Positions 34,912-47,290 are shown, counted from the stretch's first letter. The stretch: 64,000 nt of DNA from Liquidambar formosana (GCA_039720395.1 CM077822.1:17997043-18061042), one strand, 5' to 3'. The notes: generated by a model not told the origin, from the sequence alone. A program made the numbers and translations.

Positions 34912-37900
34912 TCAATTCACTACATCATGCATTAAACACATGCCAAGTTCTCTTTTAATGAAGTTAAAACGGTCTTCTTGAAGAGGTTTAGTAAAGATAT
35001 CGGCCAATTGATGGTCGGTACCTATGAAATCAATCTCAATATCACCTCTTTGGACATGATCACGAATAAAATGATGTCTTATCTCAATGTGCTTAGTCCG
35101 TGAGTGTTGAATGGGGTTCTTGGTTAAGTTGATAGCACTAGTATTATCACATTTGATGGGAATGTGGTCAAAGTGAAGTCCATAGTCCTCAAGTTGTTGT
35201 TTCATGTACAACACTTGTGCACAACAACTACCGGCTGCAATGTATTCGGCCTCGGTGGTTGAGAGTGCAACCGATGTTTGTTTCTTACTAAACCAAGAAA
35301 CTAGTGAATGTCCTAGGAAATGGCAAGTCCCACTAGTGCTTTTGCGGTCATCTTTGCCACCGGCAAAATCCGCATCGGAGTAACTAAGCATATCAAAAGA
35401 GGTATACTTAGAAAACCATAATCCAAGGTTAATTGAGCCACTTAAGTATTTAAAGATACGTTTAACGGCAAGCAAGTGAGATTCTTTAGGACATGATTGA
35501 AATCTAGCACATAAGCAAACACTAAACATGATATCGGGTCTACTTGCGGTTAAATAAAGTAAACTTCTAATCATACCTCTATATTTCTTTTGATCAACAT
35601 TTTTTACCCTTTTCATCCTTGTCAATCTTGATGGAAGTGCTCATTGGAGTAGAAAACTCTCTACCATCTTCCAATCCGTACTTTTTGAGTAGATCTTTGA
35701 CATATTTGGATTGATTGATGAAAGTTCCTTCCTTTGTTTGTTTGATTTGAAGTCCAAGAAAGAATGTCAATTCTCCCATCATGCTCATCTCAAATTCTTC
35801 CTACATAATCTTAGAAAATTCTTTGCAAAGATTCTCATTAGTGGATCCAAAAATGATATCATCAACGTAGATTTGCACTAAAAGCATATCATTATCAATG
35901 GTTTTAATGAAAAGTGTGGTGTCGAGTTTTCCTCTCTTAAAACCATTTTTGAGTAAAAATCCACTAAGTCTTTCATACCAAGCTCTAGGAGCTTGTTTCA
36001 AACCATATAAAGCTTTTCTTAGTTTAAAAACATGATTTGGAAATTCATGACTTTCAAAACCGGGAGGTTGTTCAACATAAACTTCCTCTTCTATGAAACC
36101 ATTTAAAAATGCACTCTTGACATCCATTTGAAACAATTTGAAATTTTTATGACATGCATAGGCAAGTAACATCCTTATGGCTTCTAGTCTAGCTACCGGA
36201 GCATAGGTTTCATCATAATCTATGCCTTCTTGTTGATTATAACCTTGGGCTACAAGTCGAGCCTTGTTTCTAGTAACAACTCCGGATTCATCCTTTTTGT
36301 TTCTAAATACCCATTTAGTTCCAATTACTCCATGGTCATGTGGTCTAGGTACCAAGGTCCAAACCTTGTTCCTTTCAAATTGATTGAGTTCTTCTTGCAT
36401 AGCAAGGACCCATGATTCATCATTTTCAGCTTCATTAATGTTCTTAGGTTCAATTTGAGATAGGAAAGCAAGATGATCACATAAATTTCTCATGGAAGAA
36501 GTTCTTACCCCACGTGAGGGTTCACCTAAGATTTGATCTTTAGGATGATTCCTCACAAATTTCCAAGTCTTGGTGACATCCGGATGGAGTGGAGCATTTT
36601 CAACTTCAACTTCTTCTTCCGGATTCTTGTCTTTGTCTAGTGGATCTTCTTTATCATTTAGACTCAAGGTTTCAACTTGTTCTTGCAAGCTTGTACCTAC
36701 ATCATCATCATCATCCACATATTTCTTGGGTGCAAGAGGGTTAGTTTCATCAAATACAACATGCATTGATTCTTGAACAGTTAAAGTTCTCTTGTTAAAC
36801 ACCCTATATGCTTTACTCTTCATGGAATAGCCAAGAAACACACCTTCATCGGATTTAGAATCAAATTTGGAAAGTTTATCTCTATCATTCAATATAAAGC
36901 ATTTACAACCAAACACTTTAAAGTAACCTATGTTAGGTTTCTTATCATTCCATAGTTCATAAGGAGTTTTACCGAGTTTAGATCTTAAAAGAACTATATT
37001 CATTACATAGCATGCCGTATTAACGGCCTCGGCCCAAAAATATTGAGGTAAAGAGTGTTCATTTAGCATGGTTCTAGACATTTCCTCAAGTGTTCTATTC
37101 ATTCTTTCAACCACACCATTTTGTTGAGGAGTTCTAGGAGCGGAGAAATTGTGACCAAAGCCATTCTCATTACAAAATTGTACAATATCCTTATTGACAA
37201 ATTCGCTCCCTCTATCACTCCTAACATGTGTAATGGTATAGCCTTTCTCATTTTGGACTCTTCTACAATATGTCACAAATGTAGCATGAGTCTCATCTTT
37301 ATGTGCAAGGAAGAACACCCATGTATATCTAGAGTAGTCATCAACAATTACAAATGCATAATGCTTCCCTCCAAGACTTGCAATTGCAATAGGTCCAAAT
37401 AGATCCATATGAATGAGTTGTAAAGGTCTAGTAGTTGAAATATGAGGCTTTGATTTAAAAGAGGACTTGGTTTGTTTTCCAAGTTGGCATGCACTACAAA
37501 CTCCATCTTTTGAAAACTTTGCTTTTGGTAAACCTCTTACAAGTTCATGCCTAGAAAGTTTTGAAATTAAATCCATGCTAGCATGTCCAAGTCTTCTATG
37601 CCATAACCAATGATTTTCGTTTAAAGCGGAGAAGCAATGTACATTTTGTAATGCGATTTCTTCAAACTCTATAGCATAGATGTTACCAATCCTATATGCA
37701 ACAAATAGGGTCTTATCTTCATCTCCAATTATGCATTTATTGGATTTAAAGGTAACTCTATATCCTTTATCACATAATTGACTAATGCTAAGGAGATTAT
37801 GCTTTAAACCATCAACTAATAAAACATTTTCAACACAAAGTGAGGAATTCTTACCAACCTTACCAATGCCAATTATCTTACCCTTGGCATTATCTCCAAA

Positions 37901-38029
37901 TGTCACGTAGCCGCCGTCCTTGGGCTTCAAAGAGACGAACTTTGATCTATCACCCGTCATATGCCTTGAGCACCCACTATCAAGAAACCATTTTTCATTG
38001 CTTGATGACTTCAAGCATACCTACACAAG
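34912..38029 (-). pseudogene. copia pol, right unit (same stop and frameshift)
   Basis: Same polyprotein as at 26493-29610; the frame-by-frame translations are identical. The UAG is at 35801-35803 and the homopolymer frameshift at about 35600-35605. Sharing both lesions means the units derive from one already defective element rather than from two independent insertions of an active one. Confidence 0.9.
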
Positions 38030-38030
38030 T

Positions 38031-39761
38031 TCAAGTAACTCTCTTTGGTACCCATACTTTCTTGGGTCCATAGGGGTTAGCCATAGGAGGTGAGGTTCCC
38101 TTAACTACCCACACCCTCTTGGTGAAACTTTTAGGTCTTTTTCTCATTTTGCAAGTGTAGATGTTATGTCCCTCCTTCTTACAATAAGTGCATGAGATTT
38201 TAGGTGTACTAGAGACTTTAGGCTTAGGAAAGAAGTTAATATAAGATTTTTGTTTGACATTTTCTTGATAACCAATTCCGGCCTTATCAAAACACCATCT
38301 TTGACTAGTTAATATCTTATCCAAGTTATCCCTTCCATTGGTAAACTTGGCCAAGGTATTAGTCAAGTCTTCAATCTTTTCTTTCAATGAAGTATTTTCA
38401 CTTTCAAGACTAGATTGAGAAATGGTAGGGGTTGAGTCTATCTTGCTTTTCAATTCTAAATTTTCATGTTTCAAAGCATTTAGTTCCTCTTGAAGAGATG
38501 AGATGTTCTTTTTCAAATCATTGTTTTTGTGAGAAAACCTTTTTAATTCAAGAAAAGTGTCTTCAAGTGCATCTTGTAATTCTTCATAAGTGGGAGGTTC
38601 TTCTATAGGATAATCAATAGAATTGAGTTCGATTACCTCATCCTCTTTTGCCATGAGACAAAAGTTTGCCACTTCTTGATCACAAGAAATCTCCTCATCT
38701 TCTTCATCACTATTTGCTTCATCATCCCATGTGACGGTGAAAGCCTTCTTCTTGAATTTTCTATTGTCCTTGAAGTTGTTGTTATTGTGACTCGTCTTGT
38801 TGGAGTTGTTGTTGAGTTGAGGACAATTTATCTTGATATGTCCGGGCTTCTTGCATTCAAAACACACTTGTGGTTCTCTATTTGAGTTTTCTCCTTTATT
38901 TGGAATTCTTTTGGAGGAGTCACCCTTGTTGAATCTCCTTCCTTGATTTCTTCTAGAGAAGAACTTTTTGAGCTTGTGAGATATGAAAGCCATGTCTTCA
39001 TCTTCTTCATTCTCACACTCTTCACTTGGTGGTTCTTCTTCGTCTTGTGAGGCTTTGAGAGCCATGCTTTTGGATGTCTTCCCTTCATCAATTTCACGAG
39101 CTTTGAATGCGAGTTCTTGTGTGACTAGGTTGCCGTCAAGATCATTTAAGGTCATTGATGATAGCTCCTTTGATTGAAGTAGAGTAGTGGTGAGGACATC
39201 CCATTGCTTAGGCAAGCTCCTAAGAATTTTTCTCACCAATTCGGAGTTAGTGTAGATCTTTCCAAGAGAACTTAAAGGATTAATGATAGCATTGAATCTA
39301 GCAAACATGTCTCTAATAGATTCATCCTTTTTCATTTTAAACATTTCATATTCACAAACAAGCATATTGATTTTTGCTTCTTTTACTTGAGATGTCCCTT
39401 CATAGGTGACTTCTAATGTATCCCATATCTCTTTGGCACTAGTGCACCTAGAGATTTTGCTAAATTCATCATTGGTTAAAGCACAATATAGTAAGCCAAT
39501 GGCTTTAGAGTTAAGTTCAAGAGACTTATGATCAGCTGAGGTGTATTCTTGTGGTACTTTAGGAAGTGTAACTCCATCTACCACCTTAGTAGGGATCAAA
39601 GGACCCTTAGAAGTGATATTCCATAGCTCATAGCTAGTGGATTGAATAAAAATTTGCATTCTGATTTTCCAGAAATTATATAAAGACGCATCTCCATTAA
39701 AAAGTGGTGGTCTATTGGACGATTGTCCTTCGGTGAATCCGTTACCACTATAGTTGGCCAT
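38031..39761 (-). CDS. copia gag, right unit (576 aa)
   Basis: Same protein as the left-unit gag, with the expected Trp in the N-terminal YNFWKIRMQ motif. Both CCHC knuckles are intact. The primer-binding site TGGTATCAGAGCCC (- strand) is at about 39802-39815, next to LTR 3. Confidence 0.85.
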   Translation of the reverse strand: MANYSGNGFTEGQSSNRPPLFNGDASLYNFWKIRMQIFIQSTSYELWNITSKGPLIPTKVVDGVTLPKVPQEYTSADHKSLELNSKAIGLLYCALTNDEFSKISRCTSAKEIWDTLEVTYEGTSQVKEAKINMLVCEYEMFKMKKDESIRDMFARFNAIINPLSSLGKIYTNSELVRKILRSLPKQWDVLTTTLLQSKELSSMTLNDLDGNLVTQELAFKAREIDEGKTSKSMALKASQDEEEPPSEECENEEDEDMAFISHKLKKFFSRRNQGRRFNKGDSSKRIPNKGENSNREPQVCFECKKPGHIKINCPQLNNNSNKTSHNNNNFKDNRKFKKKAFTVTWDDEANSDEEDEEISCDQEVANFCLMAKEDEVIELNSIDYPIEEPPTYEELQDALEDTFLELKRFSHKNNDLKKNISSLQEELNALKHENLELKSKIDSTPTISQSSLESENTSLKEKIEDLTNTLAKFTNGRDNLDKILTSQRWCFDKAGIGYQENVKQKSYINFFPKPKVSSTPKISCTYCKKEGHNIYTCKMRKRPKSFTKRVWVVKGTSPPMANPYGPKKVWVPKRVT

Positions 39762-39817
39762 ATCGTTCCTCGCAAGACAAATATGTCAAATGCTAGAGGT
39801 TGGGCTCTGATACCAAT

Positions 39818-41101
39818 TGTTGTCCCAAGTAAACAACCCTAGAGGGGGGGGTGAATAGGGTTATTGGCCAATTAAAAAATATGATAGCAAGCTAAAATCA
39901 GTTTATGGCAAATAGAGATATTCTCAATGATAAACAGTAAAGAGAATAAGAGAAAGAGAATGCAAACACAAGTTTTAACGAGGTTCAGCCTTCCCGCCTA
40001 CGTCCTCGCCTCAAGAGCTCGCTTGAGGATTCACCAATCCACTATTCACTCTCCTTCAAGGTGGAGCAGCAAACCTTTACAACTCAAGTGCTTTCAACCA
40101 ACACTTGTTCAGCCACACTTCCTCAAGTGCAAAGAATGGGGTTATCACCAACCCTTGATTACAAATTTGTAGAGATGAAATATGTGTACAAAGAAACTCT
40201 CTTTAAGAGTGAATAACACAGAGATTAAAGCTCAGCTCTCTTCTAATTGATTTGCTCAATGAATGCTCTTAATGAATTTAGGGCTAGAAGAATGAAAACA
40301 ATGAATTCTCTTGTATTGATGCTCATAAATGCATTTGAATCATTGTTTATATAGGCATTAGGCATAATATGACCGTTTGGTGCAATAAATGCCGGGAAAG
40401 AGCCGTTTGGTGGCATTTAATGCCTCAACAACCTTTCAAAAACTAGCCGTTGGAGTTCTGAGATCGCACAATCAGTCGACTGAATACTCAATTCAGTCCA
40501 CTGATTTGCTAAATCAGTCGACTGAATTGGGAATTCAGTGGACTGATTTGAGCAGAATCAAAAGACAAGAGCAGAGGACCTCTTCTGCTTAAATGAGTCG
40601 ACTGATTCAAGAATGAGTCGACTGATTTGGGCAGAAATGAACTTATAATGATTATATCACAAGTTTAAATCGATCAAGTTCATTTGTATCAACTTATGCC
40701 TTGTTCAAGTGATGAATTAAGTTTACCCAAGGATCCTAAGGTCCATCTAGGTCAAGGGAGCGATCATTTTGAGCAATCAAGTACATCAAAAACCTAATAA
40801 CCTCACTCATAGCTATTTAAGTATCTTCATTGACGATGCTAGCTTGGTCTTGAGTGATCGTAGGTCTTTTGCATGCTTTCTATGCTCGTATGCTTTTGTG
40901 CTTGATTATCCTTGATATCATAAGCATGTGTGCTTTGAGTTCCATGATATTCATATATCTTTATGCTTCTTTTGGATCCATATGCTCGAGTACCTAGCTT
41001 TGATTATAATCTTGACAAATAAACCATTAGTACTTACATCGATCCTTTGTTATCATCAAAATCTCGGATATGCCCTTGGTTATATAACCTTGGGGCCAAC
41101 A
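39818..41101 (-). repeat. LTR 3 (5' LTR of the right unit)
   Basis: 1284 bp, same ends and internal motifs as LTR 1 and 2; palindrome array at 40472-40625. Right flank begins AAGGTCATCAATGG, which resumes the host sequence related to 20770-20830. Confidence 0.92.
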
Positions 41102-42024
41102 AAGGTCATCAATGGTTCAACGGTTGGATCAACCAAAGAGAACCATGACATCATCATATTGTCATAAATAGAGAACGTTGGAAAAAGTTACATGATCCAC
41201 ACATGCATGGCGGTTCATGTGGCAATAATCCTCTAGAATGTTTCACATACATTTGGTGTAATGTTTTTCTAGCTATTCTTATACAAAGTTGAAGTTTTTA
41301 TAAATTTTCCATTTTTCAAGCAATAGGACAAGGGTCCAATTACTATGTAAGTCGACTTCAAGATTTTCCATTTAGATAGAATTTATATGACCAGTCATGT
41401 TGCTAAGCAATAAGGGGAGGCAGGTGCAAGTTTACTATTATGCTCCAAAAAGGCCCCCCAGCCCCACCCAAAAAAAAAAAAAAAAAAAAAAAAACACAAT
41501 TTTTACAGTGGACACAATTGTTACAATTAGTTCACAATCTTCAATAATTTTTATGGGAAAGGAAACAACTGAAACTAAACGGTTGCCAGAAGATGGCATG
41601 GAAAGGTCTGCAGTGGAGAATGTAATTAATTGTCCTCAGAGGGACTAATCTGGCTTAATAATTTAATGTTACAGTGAGACGCAATATCCATTCAATTACA
41701 ATTGAAAGCAACACCACTGTTTAGAGAAACAGAGTTTTAGACTTTTAGTTAGATACGGTGTATTAATTGCGATTATCTATTCGCTCATAACAATTCAGAG
41801 TGAAAACTTTTCACATTTGTTAATCCAGTCACCACCTGCAACACCACTGGTTTTCAAGAGTTTAAATTCATCCAAAAGTGAGGTTTTCTGGTTTCTTTGT
41901 TAATCCGGTCACCACCTGCAAGGCTTCATGGAAAAATAAGAGAATCTAGTCATGCAAGCATTTTCATTTTCAAAATGTCATGAGCTTAAAATGTTGACAT
42001 TTACTACTAATTTTTTTCTTGCAG
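41102..42024 (+). other. continuation of duplicated tail intron
   Basis: Resembles the intron after the acidic exons (about 20780-21710), for example CAATGGTTCAACNGT and CATGACATCATCATATTG. This is the right half of the module interrupted by the retrotransposon. An A-run lies at 41469-41493. No acidic exon is visible here. Confidence 0.55.
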
Positions 42025-42102
42025 GAAATCCGTGAACACTTGAAAGAGGTAATAAAGATGGTGGTGAACTTTGGGGGTTTGTACAAGCGGAAGCGTGTTG
42101 TA
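42025..42102 (+). CDS. short amphipathic-helix exon, copy 3 (inferred)
   Basis: Acceptor TTCTTGCAG, 26 codons in phase 0, donor GTAAGTGC. Begins EIREHLKEVIKMVV. Same family as 19712, 21715 and 42457; one codon longer than copy 1. Confidence 0.5.
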
Positions 42103-42456
42103 GTAAGTGCACTTGCTAGCACATGATATTGACTTCTATTTAAAAAGCGAAATTTCTTTTCTATTTGGTTATGAGATGGCTGTAGAAAAGAGAAAGTGAC
42201 GGAGTATGTAGGTTCTTGCCTTGGACATGTGGTAACTTATTTAGTAACAAAACAGGAAGCTTGTGCCAACAAAAGCTTCTATATTCTTTTTCAATAGTTC
42301 ACATTTACTGAAAACATAGGTTTTGGGGTTTCCCTGTTATACTGATCACCACAAGCAAGGTCTCATGGATAATGAGAGACTCTGTCATGCAAGTATTTAC
42401 ATTTTCAAAAACTCATGAGCTTAAAATGTTGATAGTTACTATTTCCTTTCTTGCAG

Positions 42457-42531
42457 AAAATCAGGAGACGCTTGAAAAGGATGATGGATCTAGTGGACAT
42501 CTTGGGTTTGCGCGAGCAGGAGCTTAGTATA
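42457..42531 (+). CDS. short amphipathic-helix exon, copy 4 (inferred)
   Basis: Acceptor TTCTTGCAG, 25 codons in phase 0, donor GTAAGTGC. Begins KIRRRLKRMMDLVDILGL and ends LREQELSI. It is closest to copy 1 at its C-terminal side (LHLRKQESSV there). Confidence 0.5.
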
Positions 42532-42994
42532 GTAAGTGCACTTGCTAGTATTTGATATTAGCTTTCTTTTTTAATTAGATGTGAGATGGCTGTACAAAAG
42601 AGAGAGTGAAAGCACGATATGTAGGCTCTTGCCTTACTCCTGAATTGGAAGCTTACATGAAGTGAGTGGGAAACCCATTTTTATAGTTGTCCACCTAATA
42701 TATATTTTTTTTTGGATAAGTAAATTCACCTAATATTATTATCTAATAGGAACATTCTTCCACCCACTGGTGAGATAAAATCCACTTTTTTTCTAAAATT
42801 TTTGTCTAGTAACCAAAAGTGGGTCAAAATACTAGGGAGACTTCAAGTTTTTTGGTTTCTTGTTAAACTTGTCGCTACTTGCGTGGTCTCATCGAAAAAA
42901 GAAGACACCCTCAGTCATGCAAGGATTTGCATTTTCAAAATCTCATGAGCTTCAAATGTTTATGGTTACTAATTCTCTTGTTATGTGTAATTAG

Positions 42995-43099
42995 GCAAAA
43001 CTCGAAAGTGATATATCTAGTGGGAAGGAGGTGGAGGAAGGAGAAGAAGGGGAAAATGCAAGTGCTCACCAAGGATTTTTCGCAGAAGGGGCTGAATAG
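42995..43099 (+). CDS. terminal acidic tail exon (inferred)
   Basis: After an acceptor-like TGTAATTAG, the frame reads AKLESDISSGKEVEEGEEGE and ends at TAG (43097-43099). This could be the last exon of the tail series. The TAG runs directly into a copy of the C-terminal LRR exon's WKGNLNTT region, so it may instead be the scar of a deletion. Confidence 0.4.
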   Translation, partial: AKLESDISSGKEVEEGEEGENASAHQGFFAEGAE

Positions 43100-43215
43100 G
43101 TGTGGAAGGGCAACCTCAATACCACCATATTTACATGACCTATTCCAAGAAAAGGTACGTACTACTATTGATGCTCGTAAAGACATCTTCTTCCCCAAAA
43201 TGGAAGAAGCATAAA
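43100..43215 (+). pseudogene. copy of the C-terminal LRR exon end
   Basis: 43100-43200 matches 18256-18355: TGTGGAAGGGC, CCTATTCCAA, then a GTACGTACTA donor and AAAGACATCTTCTTCCCCAA beyond it. The coding frame is disturbed by an indel within the CTCAAT...CCTATT stretch. It shows the C-terminal exon was duplicated. Confidence 0.7.
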
Positions 43216-43287
43216 ATAAAATTTAACCACAAAAAGGATCTCAATTAGTTTCCAGGTAATTGTGCTTGAATTTCTGTTGAGGACCTC

Positions 43288-43642
43288 TATTGGCACTCCA
43301 AGACTTGCTTTGCGCCCCCTAACTCTTGTGGTTTCTTAAGATTTTATGAAAAATATAAAAGGTTTAATGAAAACTGGTTGCGTCATCCACTAGAAAATAT
43401 CATTTTGAACAATTTTGTAGAAAATTTTTTTTTCCAAAAATTGATGTTAAAGTGGACTTTACTGAAAAAGAGACTCTAAATGGCAAAAAAGTCCACTTAA
43501 AACAACAAATTTTGAAAAAACTTTCTTCTACAATGTTGTTTGAAATGATGTTTTTTAAAAGATTACATTGTTAGATTTCATGAAAACCTTAAAAAAATTA
43601 TAGGGGATTGGAGGTTGCCAAGCAAGTCTTGGGGTGCCAATA
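43288..43642. mobile_element. MITE-like element with long inverted termini
   Basis: Left end TATTGGCACTCCAAGACTTG and right end (reverse complement) TATTGGCACCCCAAGACTTG; the inverted similarity extends for about 60 bases. An inner inverted repeat around AGTGGACTTT / AAAGTCCACT lies near 43452-43497. Target duplication not resolved, so superfamily unknown. Confidence 0.6.
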
Positions 43643-46600
43643 AAAGCCGCCATTTCTGTTTCCAATGTTGATGTTCTTCATCATTAACTTGACTTTGTAG
43701 CAGGGAATCTTTCAAGCTTTGTAACATTCATAATGGAGCATTGCACGAAATCCGTTCTCCTAAACATCTCTGAACTCATCATATTCTGTTGATGCTGAGT
43801 TGTTGTGACATTTTTGGTGAAGATATGATATTTCTTGTTTATATGACTGCATTTTGCGCAGGGGGGAAGGGGAAGACTAGCAAATGTGTGACCTGTTTTT
43901 GTGTGTTTGGTTTTAAAAAAAGAACTAGCAAATGTGTGCATATGGTTATTGATGAGTATTGACATCCAAAACCATTGGTTTGTATTGACATGTTGTAATC
44001 ATTTTTCTTAATGTTGTCCATGCACATTTTGCTTGATCTTCTATCTATCTATCTATCTATATATATATATATATATATATATAGATATAGATATAGATTA
44101 ATTCCTTGTGCAGAATATTCTTATGGTGTTTTCATAAAACACCCAATGGGTTTAGGAGCGGTGTTTAATAGTAAACACATTCCCTACATTGAAAACATAT
44201 GTGAAGAGTGTTGAGTATTCTGGCCTCATGTAGTAATGTGAAGGGTAGATATATTTAGGCCTTATGTCGAGGAGTTCAGCTCCTGTACTCTCTCCAATTC
44301 CCACTACACGCTATTCCTCTCCAGTAGCCTTTCTATTCCTCAATTGTAACGGTAGAATCCTCCATTTGACTTGAAGTGTAAAATAGTACTCCTATTTTTC
44401 GTAGAAACGCTGGTCTGGACTGTGATTTCAGAAACCCCATCATCCGAAAGAAAAACTTCAGGGTCCTTTGCAAAAATTCAAGAGATTTGAATTTTCGCTA
44501 TCGTCCTTGTCCCGATTAACCATAGACGCCTAGCACCATTGTTCAACGAATTGCCCAACTTAACTACAGTTTGTAGATTTAAGGTTTTTATTCAAGCTAC
44601 ATCTACCCATTACACCTATGACTTTACCCCATCTTTCGGAACACTCCAAACAAGTTGCCAGCTTTTTGCCCCACATTCGTCACACTATGTGAGAAAAGGA
44701 TTGAATACCCGACCAACGTGTTGCTTGGGGAATAAAAACTTCTCTTTAAGATTAGTGATTTCAATGCATGAGTAAAATCATCAAAAGAGAAGTGCATGTC
44801 ACAGGAAACGAGTGAACGTCACCTTAGTGACCCCAAAACTCAAACCTTGATTACATAAGTTCGTACACCTTTAACACTATACTGTACATGAGATTTGGTG
44901 TACTGTATATATGGAGTAAGTGATCTGCTGCATTTATTGTTTTTGGTTTAGGTATACTTGGGTTTGAACGAAATTATGCCACACCATTAAAATAGACTGC
45001 TCCAATCATTAAAACTCGTGAAGGCATACAAAACGACCCTCAATGATGTCGTTTTGGACTCTTGCATGTGCATAGGTAAGGATGATTTGCTTTAAAGAAC
45101 CTATGGATTTTAGTGGAATTTATGGGATCAACCAATTTCCTCCATGAATTCTAACCGATGTATGATTTATTTAAGGGTAAATTACACTTAAAGGTTCAGA
45201 GTTTAAGTCATGTTTCACTTAAAGGTCCCAAATTTCAATTGCGTCAATTTGGTACCCAATTTTAGCGTTACCAAAAATCAAAGACGGCGTTAATAGTAAC
45301 ATTAAAATGACCTTAATGCCCCCCAAAGGACACCGTCGTTTTGGGTAAAATCTTATTTGCTTCTTAATTGTTCGAGAAGCTGGCCCGTGCTCTTCTCAAA
45401 CCCCAGTGATTTTTTCTCTCTCCTCTCTGCTCTGTACTCTCACCTCTCTCGCCTCACCTTTCCTATATATAGATATACACACACTACGTACTGGGTATGT
45501 AGAAAATTTTATTTTCTTAAGTTATCTTTGGACTTGATGACCCTATTCAATGTTTTTGGGGTCAAGGAACTTGTTGGTAACCTTTGATTTGAAGGAAAAT
45601 GAACATAACTCAATATTTTGAAAAATTACAGATTTTTGGATTGTGAAACCTTAACCATTTTTGGGTTGTGAAACCCATGTGTTTTTATGAACTTTTGTAT
45701 GAACCATTTATATATCCTTGTAGAGGGCTGAACAAGCTTTAAAATGGTTTTCCAATCACTTGATTTGGCCAAGAGATGAGTGAGATAAGTTAGAGAGAAG
45801 TTGGCCCAAAACAAACTCAAAACCAAACAGAACCTCAGATGCAACCCGTGGAGGTTGGAGAAGAAGTATAAAATTATGATCCAGTGTGGGTGCACCCACC
45901 CACACCTATCGTGTACTCATGCTTTTGAAGACTTTAGGTTAACCTTATCGACTCAAATTTGACAGACGGATTCATCTTGACGAGCCTACATGTATGACCT
46001 TTGATTGACTACTTTGATCACAGTTTGACCAACTTTGACTTTTGGAGCGAGGGTTTAAATATTCATTTCTTTAGTAGTGGTTGATCTTATTAGAGTTACT
46101 AATCAATATTTTTGAAACAAAATTTTATTAGACACTATTACATGGATGCTTGTATTATGTAATTTTGTGGTAATGGGTTAGATATTTTCTATTTTTATTT
46201 AATGAAAACTTGTAAATGTGATTCAATTGGTGATGATTATATATAGTTGCGATTCTATTGGACATGTTTAAACATGTTTTTTGGTGTGCATGAAAATAGA
46301 TGCTTTAGGGATTATATCAATGATGGTATATATACAGATAATGTTAAACATCTGCACTAGTTATATGGATTAAAACATACGTTCTTTTTCAATCAAAAAA
46401 AAAAAAAAAAAACACGTTCTTCTTTCTTCTTTTTATTCTTTTTCTTTTTCAAGAGTAAGTAGAGCTATTCATTACATGTTCAGATAATATTTTAAACCCA
46501 ATACAATAGCTCCCATCATAGCAATGAAACCAAATATACCAATAAATGTGTGTTTTTGCATTTTAGAAGCTCATACTATAACTTTAAAAAAAAAAAAAAA

Positions 46601-46741
46601 AAAAGGACAAATTGCCATGTGTGTGTGCATGGTGTTTATTTTCAAGGTAGACATAGGTGTACTATTGTTTAAGGAAAAAAATGGTCCTAATGGGTATGCT
46701 GCTTGTATGCTATTTTCATTATTTTTTTAAAAAAATGGAGG

Positions 46742-46775
<34 letters not shown>

Positions 46776-47290
46776 AGTTGAAATACCTCTATTCGTGAGA
46801 GCTGATATGTGTGTAAGAGAGAAAAAAGGAAGAGAAAAAGCGAAAGGAGAGATCCAGATCCGGTGAAGGTAAAGAATATAAAGGCTAATAAGGAGGGTAA
46901 AATAGGGTTTTTATATCATAAAGGGTAAAATGAGGATAATGCTATTTAAATTTGGTCACATGCACTGCATGTGCAAATTTAGAAGCAATTTCGTTTAGTC
47001 AACAAATGGTTTCTAATAGTGAATCTCAGATTAAAACCAAACTAATACTTTAAGTACCAAATTAATGCAATTGAAATTTAGGATTTTTAAATAAAACATA
47101 CTCCAAACTCTAGATCTTTAAGTGCAATTTAATGATGTAGAATAAGATATTTTAACTTTACTTTATCAAATTAAAAAATAATAATAATACCGAGTATCTT
47201 GTAAACCAAGCACACCCAAAAAAAGGTGGAATCCGGACTGGTCTACTGGACACGCATGCAGGTTCAAAAACCATTTAAAAAAAAGGAAAA
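43643..47290. other. non-coding stretch, no gene recognised
   Basis: Contains a TCTA/TA microsatellite at 44041-44098, A-runs at 46397-46412 and 46586-46604, and a GA/GACA-rich patch at 46738-46775. ORFs are short and featureless. A TATATATAG-like box at about 45463 follows a CT-rich stretch but no ORF follows it. Confidence 0.55.

Larger units (their letters stand above)
22981..41101 (-). mobile_element. tandem Ty1-copia (Sirevirus-like) retrotransposon, three LTRs
   Basis: LTR (22981-24264), internal, LTR (31399-32682), internal, LTR (39818-41101). The period is 8418-8419 bp. Each LTR is 1284 bp, begins TGTTGTCCCAAG and ends GGGGCCAACA on the + strand. Each internal region, read on the - strand, has an initiator-Met primer site, gag, pol (protease-integrase-RT-RNase H, the copia order), an extra ORF and a polypurine tract. 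Long LTRs, a long coiled-coil gag, a third ORF and several polypurine-like tracts point to the Sirevirus (Maximus/SIRE) lineage. Flanks 22981 and 41101 match a contiguous paralogous sequence at about 20770-20830, so one insertion site is involved. No perfect 5-bp target duplication is visible (TGAAT versus AAGGT). Confidence 0.9.

Noticed and set aside
22976..41106. A 5-bp target duplication for the copia tandem
   Set aside because: TGAAT on the left and AAGGT on the right do not match; shifting the LTR ends by a base does not help.
45455..45490. Promoter (TATATATAG box) of an unknown gene
   Set aside because: No ORF or splice pattern follows it; TA-rich strings are common in this stretch.
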